In this document: positions 54,962 through 63,428 of the stretch, in pieces
Layout of the letters: every line of letters starts with the position of its first letter
Numbering within the stretch: position 1 is the stretch's first letter
NCBI RefSeq assembly: GCF_002192255.1
Contig: NZ_CP021768.1
Span: 3,118,001 to 3,182,000 of the forward strand
DNA: 64,000 bases
Direction of reading: 5' to 3'
Source: Stenotrophomonas sp. WZN-1
Lineage (GTDB): Bacteria > Pseudomonadota > Gammaproteobacteria > Xanthomonadales > Xanthomonadaceae
The notes under the pieces: model-generated
The model's input: the letters and a program-made list of their open reading frames with translations, nothing else
Database searches by the model: none
What the model was told of the DNA's origin: nothing
Program-made: the position numbers and the translations under genes

Positions 54962-56544
54962 CGACGTGGGATGCGATCCTCATCGGTGGCGGCCACAACG
55001 GCCTGGTCTGCGCGGCCTATCTGGCGCGCGCCGGAAAGAAGGTGCTGGTGCTGGAACGTCGTGGCGTTCTCGGCGGTGCGGCGGTCACCGAGGAATTTCA
55101 TCCCGGCTTCCGCAACTCGGTGGCGTCGTACACGGTGTCATTGCTGCAGCCGAAGGTGATCGACGACCTGCAGCTGCATGCGCATGGGCTGCGCATCGTC
55201 GCGCGTCCGGCCAACAACTTCCTGCCATTGCCGGACGGCCGCTACCTGTTGTCTGCGCCAGGCCGCACCCAGGCCGAGGTGGCGAAATTCTCCGAGCGGG
55301 ATGCGCAGCGCTTGCCCGCGTACGAGGCACGCCTGGAGATCTTCGCCGATGTACTGCGCGCATGGGCCCTGCGCACGCCGCCGGACCTGGGGGCAGCAGG
55401 CGGTTGGCGTGCCCTGCCCGCCCTGTGGCAGATGGGCCGTCTCGGTCGTGAACTGGCGACGCTGGATGCCTCGCTGCGGCAGGAGCTGCTGGATCTGTTC
55501 ACGCTGTCGGCGGCCGAGTACCTGGACCGCTGGTTCGAGAGCGAGCCGATCAAGGCGCTGTTCGGCTTCGATGGCATCGTCGGCAACTACGCAAGCCCGT
55601 ATACACCGGGCAGTGCCTATGTACTGCTGCACCACGTATTCGGCCAGTGCAATGGCGTGAAAGGTGCGTGGGGCCACGCGATCGGCGGCATGGGCGCGAT
55701 CAGCCAGGCGATTGCTGCCTCGGCACGCGAGGCCGGTGCGGAGCTGCACGTGGAGGCCGGTGTGCAGCGCGTGCGGATTGAACAGGGCCGCGCGGTGGGC
55801 GTGGAACTGGCCAACGGCGAGATCCTGCGCGCACGCGCGGTGATCGCCAACGTCAACCCGAAGCTGCTGTACGAACAATTGCTGGAACCGGAACAGGTAC
55901 CCAATGCAACGCGCGAGCGCATGGCGAACTGGCGATGCGGTTCGGGCACGTTCCGGATGAACGTGGCGCTGTCGCGACTGCCGGATTTCAGCGCCCTGCC
56001 CGGCTCCGGCGATCACCTCGGCGCCGGCATCATCATGGCACCCAGCCTGGATTACATGGACCGCGCGTGGCTGGACGCGCGCCGCGACGGCTGGTCACGC
56101 GAACCGATCGTGGAAATGCTGATCCCCAGCACGCTGGACGATTCGCTGGCGCCGCCCGGGCAGCATGTGGCCAGCCTGTTCTGCCAGCACGTGGCGCCGG
56201 TGTTGCCTGAAGGCCGCCATTGGGATGATCACCGGGAGACCGTAGCCGACCTGATGATCGCCACCGTCGAACGGCATGCGCCCGGCTTCACCGCCAGCGT
56301 GCTCGGTCGGCAGGTGCTGTCGCCGCTGGATCTGGAGCGCACCTTCGGCCTGGTTGGCGGTGACATCTTCCACGGCGCACTGAGTGCCAACCAGCTGTTC
56401 TCTGCACGGCCGATGGTCGGCCAGGCCGGCTATCGCGGCGCCCTGCCCGGCTTGTACCTGTGCGGCTCGGGTACGCATCCCGGCGGTGGTGTCACCGGTG
56501 CGCCCGGGCACAATGCCGCGCAGGTGGTATTGCGGGATCTGTAA
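54958..56544 (+). CDS. FAD-dependent oxidoreductase, PYROXD2/phytoene desaturase-like
   Basis: A 528-residue flavoprotein. The dinucleotide-binding motif DAILIGGGHNGLVCAAYLARAGKKVLVLER begins at residue 5, followed by LGGAAVTEEFHPGFRNS. A middle domain with GFDGIVGNYASPYTPGSAYVLLHH and GGMGAISQAIAASAREAGAEL, and a C-terminal FAD-binding GLYLCGSGTHPGGGVTGAPGHNAAQ are typical of the CrtI-related, PYROXD2-type branch. The substrate is unknown; there are no carotenoid genes nearby. It is coupled to the PhnB-like gene by a 4-bp overlap. A cluster of repeat arms follows. Confidence 0.9.
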   Translation: MTTWDAILIGGGHNGLVCAAYLARAGKKVLVLERRGVLGGAAVTEEFHPGFRNSVASYTVSLLQPKVIDDLQLHAHGLRIVARPANNFLPLPDGRYLLSAPGRTQAEVAKFSERDAQRLPAYEARLEIFADVLRAWALRTPPDLGAAGGWRALPALWQMGRLGRELATLDASLRQELLDLFTLSAAEYLDRWFESEPIKALFGFDGIVGNYASPYTPGSAYVLLHHVFGQCNGVKGAWGHAIGGMGAISQAIAASAREAGAELHVEAGVQRVRIEQGRAVGVELANGEILRARAVIANVNPKLLYEQLLEPEQVPNATRERMANWRCGSGTFRMNVALSRLPDFSALPGSGDHLGAGIIMAPSLDYMDRAWLDARRDGWSREPIVEMLIPSTLDDSLAPPGQHVASLFCQHVAPVLPEGRHWDDHRETVADLMIATVERHAPGFTASVLGRQVLSPLDLERTFGLVGGDIFHGALSANQLFSARPMVGQAGYRGALPGLYLCGSGTHPGGGVTGAPGHNAAQVVLRDL

Positions 56545-56578
56545 AGGGTGTGCCCTTGGTGGGCGTGCCGTTTGCTCT

Positions 56579-56680
56579 GGTAGGTGCCAACCTTGGTTGG
56601 CACGCCTTTGCGTGTGCCGACCAAGGTGGGCACCTACCCGCCTGGGACAAAGCGTGCCAACCAAGGTTGGCATCTACCGC
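56579..56680. repeat. Composite repeat of three GTAG/CTAC palindromic arms
   Basis: One forward arm GGTAGGTGCCAACCTTGG (56579-56605) is followed by two inverted arms ending CACCTACC (56614-56638) and CATCTACC (56652-56680). The core CCAACCTTGGTTGG differs from the GCCGGGC-type REPs elsewhere. It lies between the convergent oxidoreductase and rhomboid genes. Confidence 0.8.
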
Positions 56681-56706
56681 GTCAAATGATCCTTCGGATC
56701 ATTTGA
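56680..56706. terminator. Hairpin overlapping the rhomboid gene stop
   Basis: GTCAAATGATCC and GGATCATTTGAC form 12-base arms around TTC. The right arm contains the last codons and the stop of the minus-strand rhomboid gene. No T-run follows, so the terminator function is tentative. Confidence 0.45.
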
Positions 56707-57373
56707 CGCTGCGCAGATGGTTCGGGCGCTTCGGTGGACCGGGCGGGCGACGCTTGTTGAACGGCGGCTGCCCGCGCCAGTAGCGGATCAGCAACCAGCC
56801 GAACAGCATGCCGCCGAGGTGCGCGAAGTGGGCCACGCCCGGCTGCCAGCCGGTCATGCCCAGCACCAGCTCGCCCACACCGAACAGGATCACGAAGGTA
56901 CGCGCCTTCATCGGGATCGGCGGGAACAGCAGCATCACCCGCTGGTTGGGGAACAGCATGCCGTAGGCCAGCAGCAGGCCGAACACACCGCCGGAAGCGC
57001 CCAGCACCGTGGCCGGGTTTTCCAGCAGCGTACCCACCAGCAGCTGGCAGACACCGGCACCGGCCACGCACACCAGGTAGTACAGCAGGAAACGCTTTTC
57101 GCCCCAGGTCTGCTCCAGCGGCGCGCCGAACATGAAGACCGCCAGCATGTTGAAGAACAGATGGCCGAAGCTGCCATGCAGGAAACCGTAGGTCAGCAGC
57201 TGCCAAGGCTGGAAGTTGCCACCCGGCGAAAATGCATCGAAGCCCTGCTGCAGGGGCTGCAGCATGAACGGCTCGAAGGTCTGCATGCCGAGCAGGAACG
57301 GCTGCTGCAGCAGGAACAGGATCGCGTTGGCGATCAGCAGGGCCTTGGTGACGGTTGGCAGTCGCGGGAACAT
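56699..57373 (-). CDS. Rhomboid family intramembrane serine protease
   Basis: A 224-residue polytopic protease with six predicted helices. The catalytic Ser is in LGASGGVFGLLLAYGML, the catalytic His in VAHFAHLGGMLFGWLLIR, and the oxyanion-supporting LTYGFLHGSFGHLFFNMLAVF provides the conserved His/Asn pair in helix 2. The tail is basic (RRPPGPPKRPNHLR). It cleaves transmembrane substrates within the bilayer; the natural substrate is unknown. It is a single gene, with its start about 90 bp from the end of the alkyltransferase-like gene. Confidence 0.95.
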   Translation of the reverse strand: MFPRLPTVTKALLIANAILFLLQQPFLLGMQTFEPFMLQPLQQGFDAFSPGGNFQPWQLLTYGFLHGSFGHLFFNMLAVFMFGAPLEQTWGEKRFLLYYLVCVAGAGVCQLLVGTLLENPATVLGASGGVFGLLLAYGMLFPNQRVMLLFPPIPMKARTFVILFGVGELVLGMTGWQPGVAHFAHLGGMLFGWLLIRYWRGQPPFNKRRPPGPPKRPNHLRSVK

Positions 57374-57466
57374 GGGAGCACCGGCATGGAACGGCCTCCA
57401 TCATAGCCGCAGCATCGTGTCTTGTTGGCGACCCGCAGGTCCGCGCTGTTCAGTCGCCAGCGGTGC

Positions 57467-57895
57467 TCAGCCCGGGCCCCACACGGCTGCGTCCAGCGCC
57501 GCTGCCGGATCTGTCGCCGGCATCCGCACCCGGCCGTTCTCCACCCGCACGCCCTCGGCGCGCAACCGCTGTGACTGCTCGCGCCAGCCGGCCGAACCTT
57601 CTTCCATGGCAATGCGCCCGTCCGAGCGCAGCACGCGGTGCCAGGGCAGGTCCGGGTCGTCGTTCTGGCCCAGGATGCGCGCGGTCAGGCGCGCACGCCC
57701 GGGCAGGCCCGCGCGCATCGCCACCTGGCCATAGCCCATCACCTGCCCCGCCGGGATCGCACGGATCACCGCCAGGATGCGCGCACGCGCCTGCTCCGGC
57801 GTCAGCGCCGCAGGCGGGTCACCAGCAGAACGCCGATCAGCACCAGCACGGTGCCGGCGATCTGCGCCGGCCCCATCGGTTCGTCGAGCAGCCAT
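57467..57895 (-). CDS. Alkyltransferase-like protein (MGMT family without active-site Cys)
   Basis: A DNA-binding protein of the ATL group. The C-terminal part is the MGMT DNA-binding domain: ILAVIRAIPAGQVMGYGQVAMRAGLPGRARLTARILG, then DLPWHRVLRSDGRIA, where Trp replaces the acceptor Cys of PCHRV. ATL proteins bind O6-alkylguanine without repairing it and hand the lesion to nucleotide excision repair. The start is uncertain: the ATG at 57895 gives 142 residues but overlaps the transporter gene by 94 bp, and the recognisable domain begins only near 57800. Confidence 0.85.
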   Translation of the reverse strand: MAARRTDGAGADRRHRAGADRRSAGDPPAALTPEQARARILAVIRAIPAGQVMGYGQVAMRAGLPGRARLTARILGQNDDPDLPWHRVLRSDGRIAMEEGSAGWREQSQRLRAEGVRVENGRVRMPATDPAAALDAAVWGPG

Positions 57896-58722
57896 AGGCT
57901 CATCACGATCGTGGAAACTGGGCCCAGCATACCGACCTGCGCGGCCAGCGACGAACCCACGCGCTGCACCGCCAGCATGATCGCCAGCACCGGCAGCACC
58001 GTGCACACGGTGGCATTGACCAGCGACAGCCACTGCACCGGCGCCGGTGCCTGCCACAGCAGCGGAAGTGGATGAGTCACCGCGAAATGCAGCAGCACCA
58101 GCACCCCCGCCACGCAGCTGGCATAGGCGGTCAGCCGCACCGCACCGATGCGCGCGACCACCTGCCCACTACCGAACAGGTACAGCGCGTAGCTGAGCGC
58201 ACTGCCCAGCACCAGCAGGCTGCCGACGATGATCTGCCCACCCTCGCGCTGCAGGTCATGGCCGAAGGCCAGCAGCACGCCCAGGTAGCTCAGCACCAGC
58301 GCACCGATCTGCCAGCGGCCCGGTCGCTGGCGCGCCAGCAGCACGTTGATCAGCAGCACCAGGGTCGGGTTCAAGTACAGGATCAGCCGTTCCAGGGTCA
58401 CGCTGATGTACTGCAGGCCCTGGAAATCGAGAAGGCTGGACAGGTAATAGCCGGTGAAGCCCAGCCACAGCACGCGCGCGCGGTCCGCCCAGGACAGTGG
58501 TTCGGCCCGGCGCGCGGCCCACACTGCCATCAACGCGAACAGGGGCAGCGCCATCAGCATGCGCAGCGCGAGCAGCGTGGTGGCATCCACGCCGTGGCGC
58601 AGACCGAGCTTGACGATGATCGCCTTGCCGGAAGCAGCGATGGCGCCGATCGCAGCCAGGCCGATACCCCCCAGCGCGATGCGAGGGGAGGCGGTAGCGA
58701 TACGGGAAGCGGTGTTGGACAT
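57802..58722 (-). CDS. EamA/DMT family transporter
   Basis: A 306-residue membrane protein with ten predicted helices in two EamA halves. The first half has IGLAAIGAIAASGKAIIVKLGLRHGVDATTLLALR and the second IIVGSLLVLGSALSYALYLFGSGQVV, ending in LLDEPMGPAQIAGTVLVLIGVLLVTRLRR, the conserved EP-x-x-x end. The substrate is unknown; relatives export amino acids or metabolites. The ATG at 58722 was chosen because the first helix then begins after a short polar N-terminus. Its 3' end overlaps the alkyltransferase-like gene. Confidence 0.9.
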   Translation of the reverse strand: MSNTASRIATASPRIALGGIGLAAIGAIAASGKAIIVKLGLRHGVDATTLLALRMLMALPLFALMAVWAARRAEPLSWADRARVLWLGFTGYYLSSLLDFQGLQYISVTLERLILYLNPTLVLLINVLLARQRPGRWQIGALVLSYLGVLLAFGHDLQREGGQIIVGSLLVLGSALSYALYLFGSGQVVARIGAVRLTAYASCVAGVLVLLHFAVTHPLPLLWQAPAPVQWLSLVNATVCTVLPVLAIMLAVQRVGSSLAAQVGMLGPVSTIVMSLWLLDEPMGPAQIAGTVLVLIGVLLVTRLRR

Positions 58723-58802
58723 CAGGACGACGGCGGGCCGCGCGGAGCGGCCCGGAAAGGCGTGGGAGGCGTCCATTGTCGCATGAGGGCGCCCGGTGCC
58801 CC

Positions 58803-58860
58803 GTAGTGCCGAGCCTACGCTCGGCTTCGCCATGCCTGGGCAAAAGCAGCCGGGCATGGC
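58803..58860. repeat. GTAG hairpin with an unrelated second hairpin
   Basis: GTAGTGCCGAGCCTACGCTCGGC makes a seven-base stem; a second arm pair GCCATGCC/GGCATGGC follows. The terminal CTAC partner is missing, so this is a partial or decayed REP between gor and the transporter gene. Confidence 0.6.
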
Positions 58861-58881
58861 TCGGCCCTGCAACGACCCGGC

Positions 58882-60240
58882 TCAGCGCATCAGCACCACT
58901 TCTTCGGCCGAGGTCGGGTGGATCGCCACGGTATCGTCGAACTGGGCCTTGGTCGCACCCATTTTCACCGCCACCGCGAAGCCCTGCAGGATCTCGTCGG
59001 CCGCTTCGCCCAGCAGGTGAATACCCACCACCCGTTCGTCTGGGCCAGCGCAGACCATCTTGAACAGGCTGCGCTGGGTGCCATTGGCCAGCGCCTGCAG
59101 CATCGGGCGGAAACGGCTGTGGTAGACGCTCACCTGGTCGAAACGTGCACGCGCTTCTTCCTCGCTCATGCCCACCGCGCCCAGCGGTGGGTGCGAGAAC
59201 ACCACACTGGCCACATTCTCGTAGTCCATCTTCGCCTGCGGGCGACCACCGAACAGGCGGTCCATCAGCCGCCGCGATGCGGCCACAGCCACCGGCGTCA
59301 ACCCGACCTTGCCGGCGATGTCACCCACGGCGTGCACGCTCGGTACGCTCGTGGTCTGCCATTCGTCCACCTGCACCTGCTGGTGTTCGCCGATGCCGAT
59401 GCCGAGCGCTTCCAGGCCCAGGTCACGACTGTTGCCGCGCCGGCCGGTGGCAAAGAACACCGCGTCGAACACGCTGTCGAGCGGGCCGTCATGGCCGAAC
59501 GCACGGATGCGTTCGCCATCGCGCTGCAGTTCGCGCAGGCGATAGCCGAAATGGATGCGCACGCCCTGCTGCTTCAGGTTCTCGGCCAGCTGATCGGTCA
59601 GCTCGTAATCGAAGCGATCCAGCAGCCGCTGGCCGCGCACCAGCAGGCTCACCTTGCTACCCAGCGCCTGCAGCAACCCCGCCAGTTCCACCGCGATATA
59701 ACCGCCACCGATGATCGCGACCTCGGCCGGTGCCGCACGCAGGTCGAAGAAATCATCGGAGACCAGGCCCAGTTCGGCACCGGGAATATCGGGCCGCAGC
59801 GGGTGCGCGCCGGTGGCGATCAGGATGTGCTCGGCGCTGTAGCGCACGCCATCGCTGCAGGCCACGGTATGCGCATCAAGCAGATGGCCGCGCGCCGGAA
59901 TGCGCACCACGCCGGTTTCATCCAGGCGCTTGTGGTAACTGGTGTGGATGTTGCTGATGTAGGCCTGGCGATGGATCACCAGTTCCTTCCACGACAGCGC
60001 CGGGCGCGCTTCGACCTCGAAGCCCATCGCACTGGCCAGGCCGATGCGCTCATGCAGGTCGGCCGCCAGCCACATCGCCTTCTTCGGCACGCAGCCAACA
60101 TTGACGCAGGTCCCGCCCAGCTCACCGGGCTCCAGCATCGCCACGCGCTTGCCGTGCTGCGCGGCGCGGATCGCACCGGCCAGGCCGGCGGAGCCGCCGC
60201 CAAGGACGATCAGGTCGTAATCATAGGATGCAGTGCTCAT
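58882..60240 (-). CDS. gor: Glutathione-disulfide reductase
   Basis: Gor keeps glutathione reduced using NADPH. The 452-residue product has the FAD motif LIVLGGGSAGLAGAIRAAQHG, the redox-active disulfide in GGTCVNVGCVPKKAMW, the NADPH motif VAIIGGGYIAVELAGLLQALGSKV and the catalytic His-Glu in TVAIHPTSAEEVVLMR. The length fits E. coli-type Gor. It overlaps the stop of nothing downstream and its ATG overlaps the end of the amino acid dehydrogenase-like gene by 4 bp, forming a three-gene unit with the DUF418 gene. Confidence 0.95.
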   Translation of the reverse strand: MSTASYDYDLIVLGGGSAGLAGAIRAAQHGKRVAMLEPGELGGTCVNVGCVPKKAMWLAADLHERIGLASAMGFEVEARPALSWKELVIHRQAYISNIHTSYHKRLDETGVVRIPARGHLLDAHTVACSDGVRYSAEHILIATGAHPLRPDIPGAELGLVSDDFFDLRAAPAEVAIIGGGYIAVELAGLLQALGSKVSLLVRGQRLLDRFDYELTDQLAENLKQQGVRIHFGYRLRELQRDGERIRAFGHDGPLDSVFDAVFFATGRRGNSRDLGLEALGIGIGEHQQVQVDEWQTTSVPSVHAVGDIAGKVGLTPVAVAASRRLMDRLFGGRPQAKMDYENVASVVFSHPPLGAVGMSEEEARARFDQVSVYHSRFRPMLQALANGTQRSLFKMVCAGPDERVVGIHLLGEAADEILQGFAVAVKMGATKAQFDDTVAIHPTSAEEVVLMR

Positions 60241-61487
60241 CGGAATCGCTCGGGTCGGTAAGGGGCAGGATCGATCGCTGGCGTGCGGCCGCAGACGAGA
60301 TCGGCGATCAGCTGGCCGGTGCCGGCGCTCATGCTGATGCCGAGCATGCCATGCCCCGCTGCAAGCCAGACGTGAGGATGCGCGGGCGCGCGGCCGATCA
60401 ACGGCACGTCGTCCACGCTCATGGGGCGCCACCCGCACCACTGCTCCTGCAGCTGCGCACCGCGCGGCGCGCGCAGGTAGTGGTCGGCGGCCTGCTGCAG
60501 GGCCTGCAGGCGGCGCGTGCGCAGCTGCGGGTCGGCGCCGGCGAACTCCATGGTGCCGCCCAGGCGCAGCGCGTCGCGCCAGGCAATCACGAACACGGAA
60601 TGATCCTTCAGCACGACTGGACGCAGCGGCACCTGCGCCGGTCGCGACCAGGTCAGCGAATAGCCCTTGCCGGGCTGGATCGGCACGCGCAGGTCCAGTT
60701 GCCGTGCCCAGTCGCGCGACCACGGGCCGGTGGCCAGCACCAGCTCACGCGCCCGCACGGTCTGCTGGCCGGCCTGCACGCGTACGCCCTGCGCATCGTC
60801 ACTGAATCCCTGCACGTTCACCTGTTCGTCGATCACCACGCCCTGCGCGCGCAGCACGCGCGCCAGTTCAACGGTGTAGCGGTCCGGACGCAGCTGCGCA
60901 TCGCCGGGAAAGTGGATCGCACCCGCAAGGCGATCATGGAACGCCGGATTGCCGCGCGCAAAGTCGCCGCCATCGATGCAGGCCGTGACAATGCCCTGCG
61001 CGTTGAGTGCCTCGCACTCGGCCGCATGATGGTCGAAGTTGCGGGCGTCACCGAACACATAGTCCAGCCCGCGCGCAGCGAATTCGCAGTCCAGCGCATG
61101 CGTATGCACCCAGTCGGCCAGGCGCAGCCGTGAATCATTCAACAATGCGCCGCGTGCCCGCGTGGCGTGCAGCCAGTCGCGCGCATTGCAGCGCGCCCCG
61201 AACTGCAGCAACCAACGCCACAGCGTCGGATCCAGCCGCGTACGCACGTACAACGGCGCACGCGGATCGAGCATCCAGCGCAGCGCGCGCAACGGCACGC
61301 CGGGGGCCGCCAGCGGTGGCGCATGGCTGGGCGTGACGGTGCCGCAGTTGCCATGCGACGTCGCGCCGCCGACGCGCCCGCGATCGATCACCCGCACCTG
61401 CCGCCCCTGCGCACGCAGCGCGAGCGCGACAGCCAGTCCAATGGCACCGGCGCCGACCACGATCACATCCTCGTGTGCGCCCTGCAT
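60237..61487 (-). CDS. FAD-dependent D-amino acid dehydrogenase-like oxidoreductase
   Basis: A 416-residue DAO-family flavoprotein, likely membrane-associated through electron transfer to the respiratory chain. The FAD motif is VIVVGAGAIGLAVALALRAQG. VGGATSHGNCGTVTPSHAPPLAAPG is the DadA-type substrate loop, LVLATGPWSRDWARQLDLRVPIQPGKGYSLTW the middle, and LAAGHGMLGISMSAGTGQLIADL the C-terminal FAD loop. DadA oxidises D-alanine; relatives in hydroxyproline catabolism act on D-hydroxyproline. Without other catabolic genes near I cannot decide between these substrates. Confidence 0.9.
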   Translation of the reverse strand: MQGAHEDVIVVGAGAIGLAVALALRAQGRQVRVIDRGRVGGATSHGNCGTVTPSHAPPLAAPGVPLRALRWMLDPRAPLYVRTRLDPTLWRWLLQFGARCNARDWLHATRARGALLNDSRLRLADWVHTHALDCEFAARGLDYVFGDARNFDHHAAECEALNAQGIVTACIDGGDFARGNPAFHDRLAGAIHFPGDAQLRPDRYTVELARVLRAQGVVIDEQVNVQGFSDDAQGVRVQAGQQTVRARELVLATGPWSRDWARQLDLRVPIQPGKGYSLTWSRPAQVPLRPVVLKDHSVFVIAWRDALRLGGTMEFAGADPQLRTRRLQALQQAADHYLRAPRGAQLQEQWCGWRPMSVDDVPLIGRAPAHPHVWLAAGHGMLGISMSAGTGQLIADLVCGRTPAIDPAPYRPERFR

Positions 61488-61490
61488 CGA

Positions 61491-62735
61491 TCAGCCCCGC
61501 CCGGCCCCGCGCCGCATCGGTGGCCACTGCCGGTAGGTCATCGCACGCCATGCCCACTCGATCGGGCCGAAGCGGAAATGACGCAGCCACAGGTGCGAAA
61601 TCACCACCTGCGCGGCAAACAGCAGCAGCGCGAACAGCAGCTGCACGCTGCGCGGCATCATCTCGAACCTGCCCAGGCCATAGTGGTAGAAGGTCCAGGT
61701 ACACAGCAGGGACTGGCCAAGATAGTGGGTCAACGCCATGCGCCCCACCGGCGCCAGCCACGCCAGCCGCGCGCGCCAGTGCACGATCCACGCCAGGTAG
61801 CCCAGGCACATCGGCAGCCCGCCAACCGTGACCAGGGCCATCGCCGCCGTCACCGGCAGGTTGTACGCGCCGGGTGCCAGATAGGGTTTCCAGGCAACCC
61901 CCAGCAGCGTGACCAGCAGGCCCAACGGCAGTGCGATCCAGCGCAGCGACGCGTACAGCCGCGGGAAGCGCTCCGGCGTCGCCAGCGCACCACTGCCGGC
62001 GAACCAGCTGCCGATCAGGAACATGCCCAGCACTTCCGGGCCGGTGATCAGCAGCGCGCCCATCGAGGTGCCGAACTCGCTCAGGCGCTGCACATTGGCC
62101 TGCGCCCAGCTGCCCTGCCCGTACACCTGCCGCTGCAGGTCGATGCTCCGCTGCGCCTCGGCAAGCATGCCCCGCACCTCTTCGGCCGAAGCCATCGACA
62201 CCATCGCGCCCACCAGCAGCATCATCGCGACACCGCCGAGGTAGACGGTCAGGCCCATCCACGGCAACCAGCTGCGTGGCGCCTCGCGGCAGGCCAGCAG
62301 CGGCAGCGAGATCAGCGCATACATCACCAGGATGTCGCCGGACCAGACCAGCAGTGCATGGCACAGGCCGATCAGCAGCAGGCCGGCGCTGCGGCGCAGG
62401 TAGAACGGGGTGAAGTCGCGCCCGGCCACCTCGGCGCGTTGCGCCATCACCGCAAAGCCGGCGCCGAACAGCAGCGAGAACAGGGTGAAGAACTTGCCCT
62501 GCACGAACACGTAGACGAAGGCGTCGGCCCAGTAATCGATGCCCCGCCAGTGCACGTCGATGCCGGTGAAGGCCAGATCCAGCGGGCCGCTGAAGGCCTC
62601 GATGTTCATCAGCAGGATGCCCAGCAACGCGGCGCCGCGCAGCACGTCCAGCACGGCGATGCGTTCGCCGGAAGCCACCGGCTGCAGGGAAGGAGAGGCG
62701 GCGTTCACGGGGGGTCCGTCGGGCAGGTCCGCCAT
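61491..62735 (-). CDS. DUF418 family membrane protein
   Basis: A 414-residue polytopic membrane protein. The N-terminal IAVLDVLRGAALLGILLMNIEAFSG motif and the C-terminal DUF418 segment with LAPVGRMALTHYLGQSLLCTW and HYGLGRFE are diagnostic of the acyltransferase-3-like DUF418 family. About ten helices are visible, and no function is established. The ATG at 62735 gives a short cytoplasmic N-terminus. It ends 3 bp before the start of the D-amino acid dehydrogenase-like gene, so the two are very probably co-transcribed with gor. Confidence 0.9.
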   Translation of the reverse strand: MADLPDGPPVNAASPSLQPVASGERIAVLDVLRGAALLGILLMNIEAFSGPLDLAFTGIDVHWRGIDYWADAFVYVFVQGKFFTLFSLLFGAGFAVMAQRAEVAGRDFTPFYLRRSAGLLLIGLCHALLVWSGDILVMYALISLPLLACREAPRSWLPWMGLTVYLGGVAMMLLVGAMVSMASAEEVRGMLAEAQRSIDLQRQVYGQGSWAQANVQRLSEFGTSMGALLITGPEVLGMFLIGSWFAGSGALATPERFPRLYASLRWIALPLGLLVTLLGVAWKPYLAPGAYNLPVTAAMALVTVGGLPMCLGYLAWIVHWRARLAWLAPVGRMALTHYLGQSLLCTWTFYHYGLGRFEMMPRSVQLLFALLLFAAQVVISHLWLRHFRFGPIEWAWRAMTYRQWPPMRRGAGRG

Positions 62736-62785
62736 TATGCCGCCGGCCCGTGCGCCATGGATGGCCGCGCCGTGTTCCACATACG

Positions 62786-62811
62786 CAACGGCCCGCCGAA
62801 GCGGGCCGTTG
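62786..62811. terminator. Strong hairpin downstream of slyD
   Basis: CAACGGCCCGC and GCGGGCCGTTG form 11-base arms around CGAA. On the minus strand the T-tract is weak, so the termination efficiency is uncertain. Confidence 0.55.
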
Positions 62812-62834
62812 CTGCCATCACGATCGCGCTGCGA

Positions 62835-63317
62835 TCAGTGCTGGTGGCCGCCGTCACCGTGGACGTGGCCGTGGTCCAGCTCTTCCTTGCCGGCTTCGCG
62901 CACGTCGACGATTTCGACGTCGAAGTGCAGGTCCTTGCCGGCCATCGGATGGTTCAGGTCAACGTCGACGACGCTCATGCCGACCTTCTGCACGGTCACC
63001 GCACGCGGGCCGAAGTTGGTCTGCAGCACGACCTGCTGGCCCGGAGCCAGCTTGGTGTTGCCGAAGTGCTTCTTCGGCACGCGCTGGGACAGGCCTTCAC
63101 GACGCTCGCCGTAGGCATCGGCCGCCTTGACGTCGACGTTGAAGGTCGCGCCGGCTTCCTTGTCCATCATGGCGTTTTCCAGGCCCGGGATGATGTTGCC
63201 GTGACCGATCAGGATCGCCAGCGGCTCGCCGCGGTCCTTGGACGATTCGATCGGCTCCTGGCCGACTTCGGAAACGGTGTAGTGGAAGCGGACAACGCGG
63301 TCTTTTTCGATCTTCAT
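62835..63317 (-). CDS. slyD: FKBP-type peptidyl-prolyl isomerase, SlyD-like
   Basis: A 160-residue folding helper. The split FKBP domain has MKIEKDRVVRFHYTVSEVG, GHGNIIPGLENAMMDKEAG and LNHPMAGKDLHFDVEIVDVREA; the insert-in-flap chaperone domain lies at about 70-125. The tail ends in HGHVHGDGGHQH, a short His-rich metal-binding segment as in SlyD, which supplies nickel to hydrogenase maturation in E. coli. The ATG is at 63317. It is divergent from the NlpC/P60 lipoprotein gene. Confidence 0.93.
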   Translation of the reverse strand: MKIEKDRVVRFHYTVSEVGQEPIESSKDRGEPLAILIGHGNIIPGLENAMMDKEAGATFNVDVKAADAYGERREGLSQRVPKKHFGNTKLAPGQQVVLQTNFGPRAVTVQKVGMSVVDVDLNHPMAGKDLHFDVEIVDVREAGKEELDHGHVHGDGGHQH

Positions 63318-63428
63318 GCGCAACTCTGTCTGGATCTGCCGGAGGCAGGCGGGTTGGGGCGGGTTGTCGCCCGACGGGGACGCCGCCATCATGACGGCCA
63401 ATCCAAGGTGGCGCATTATCCGGAGATC

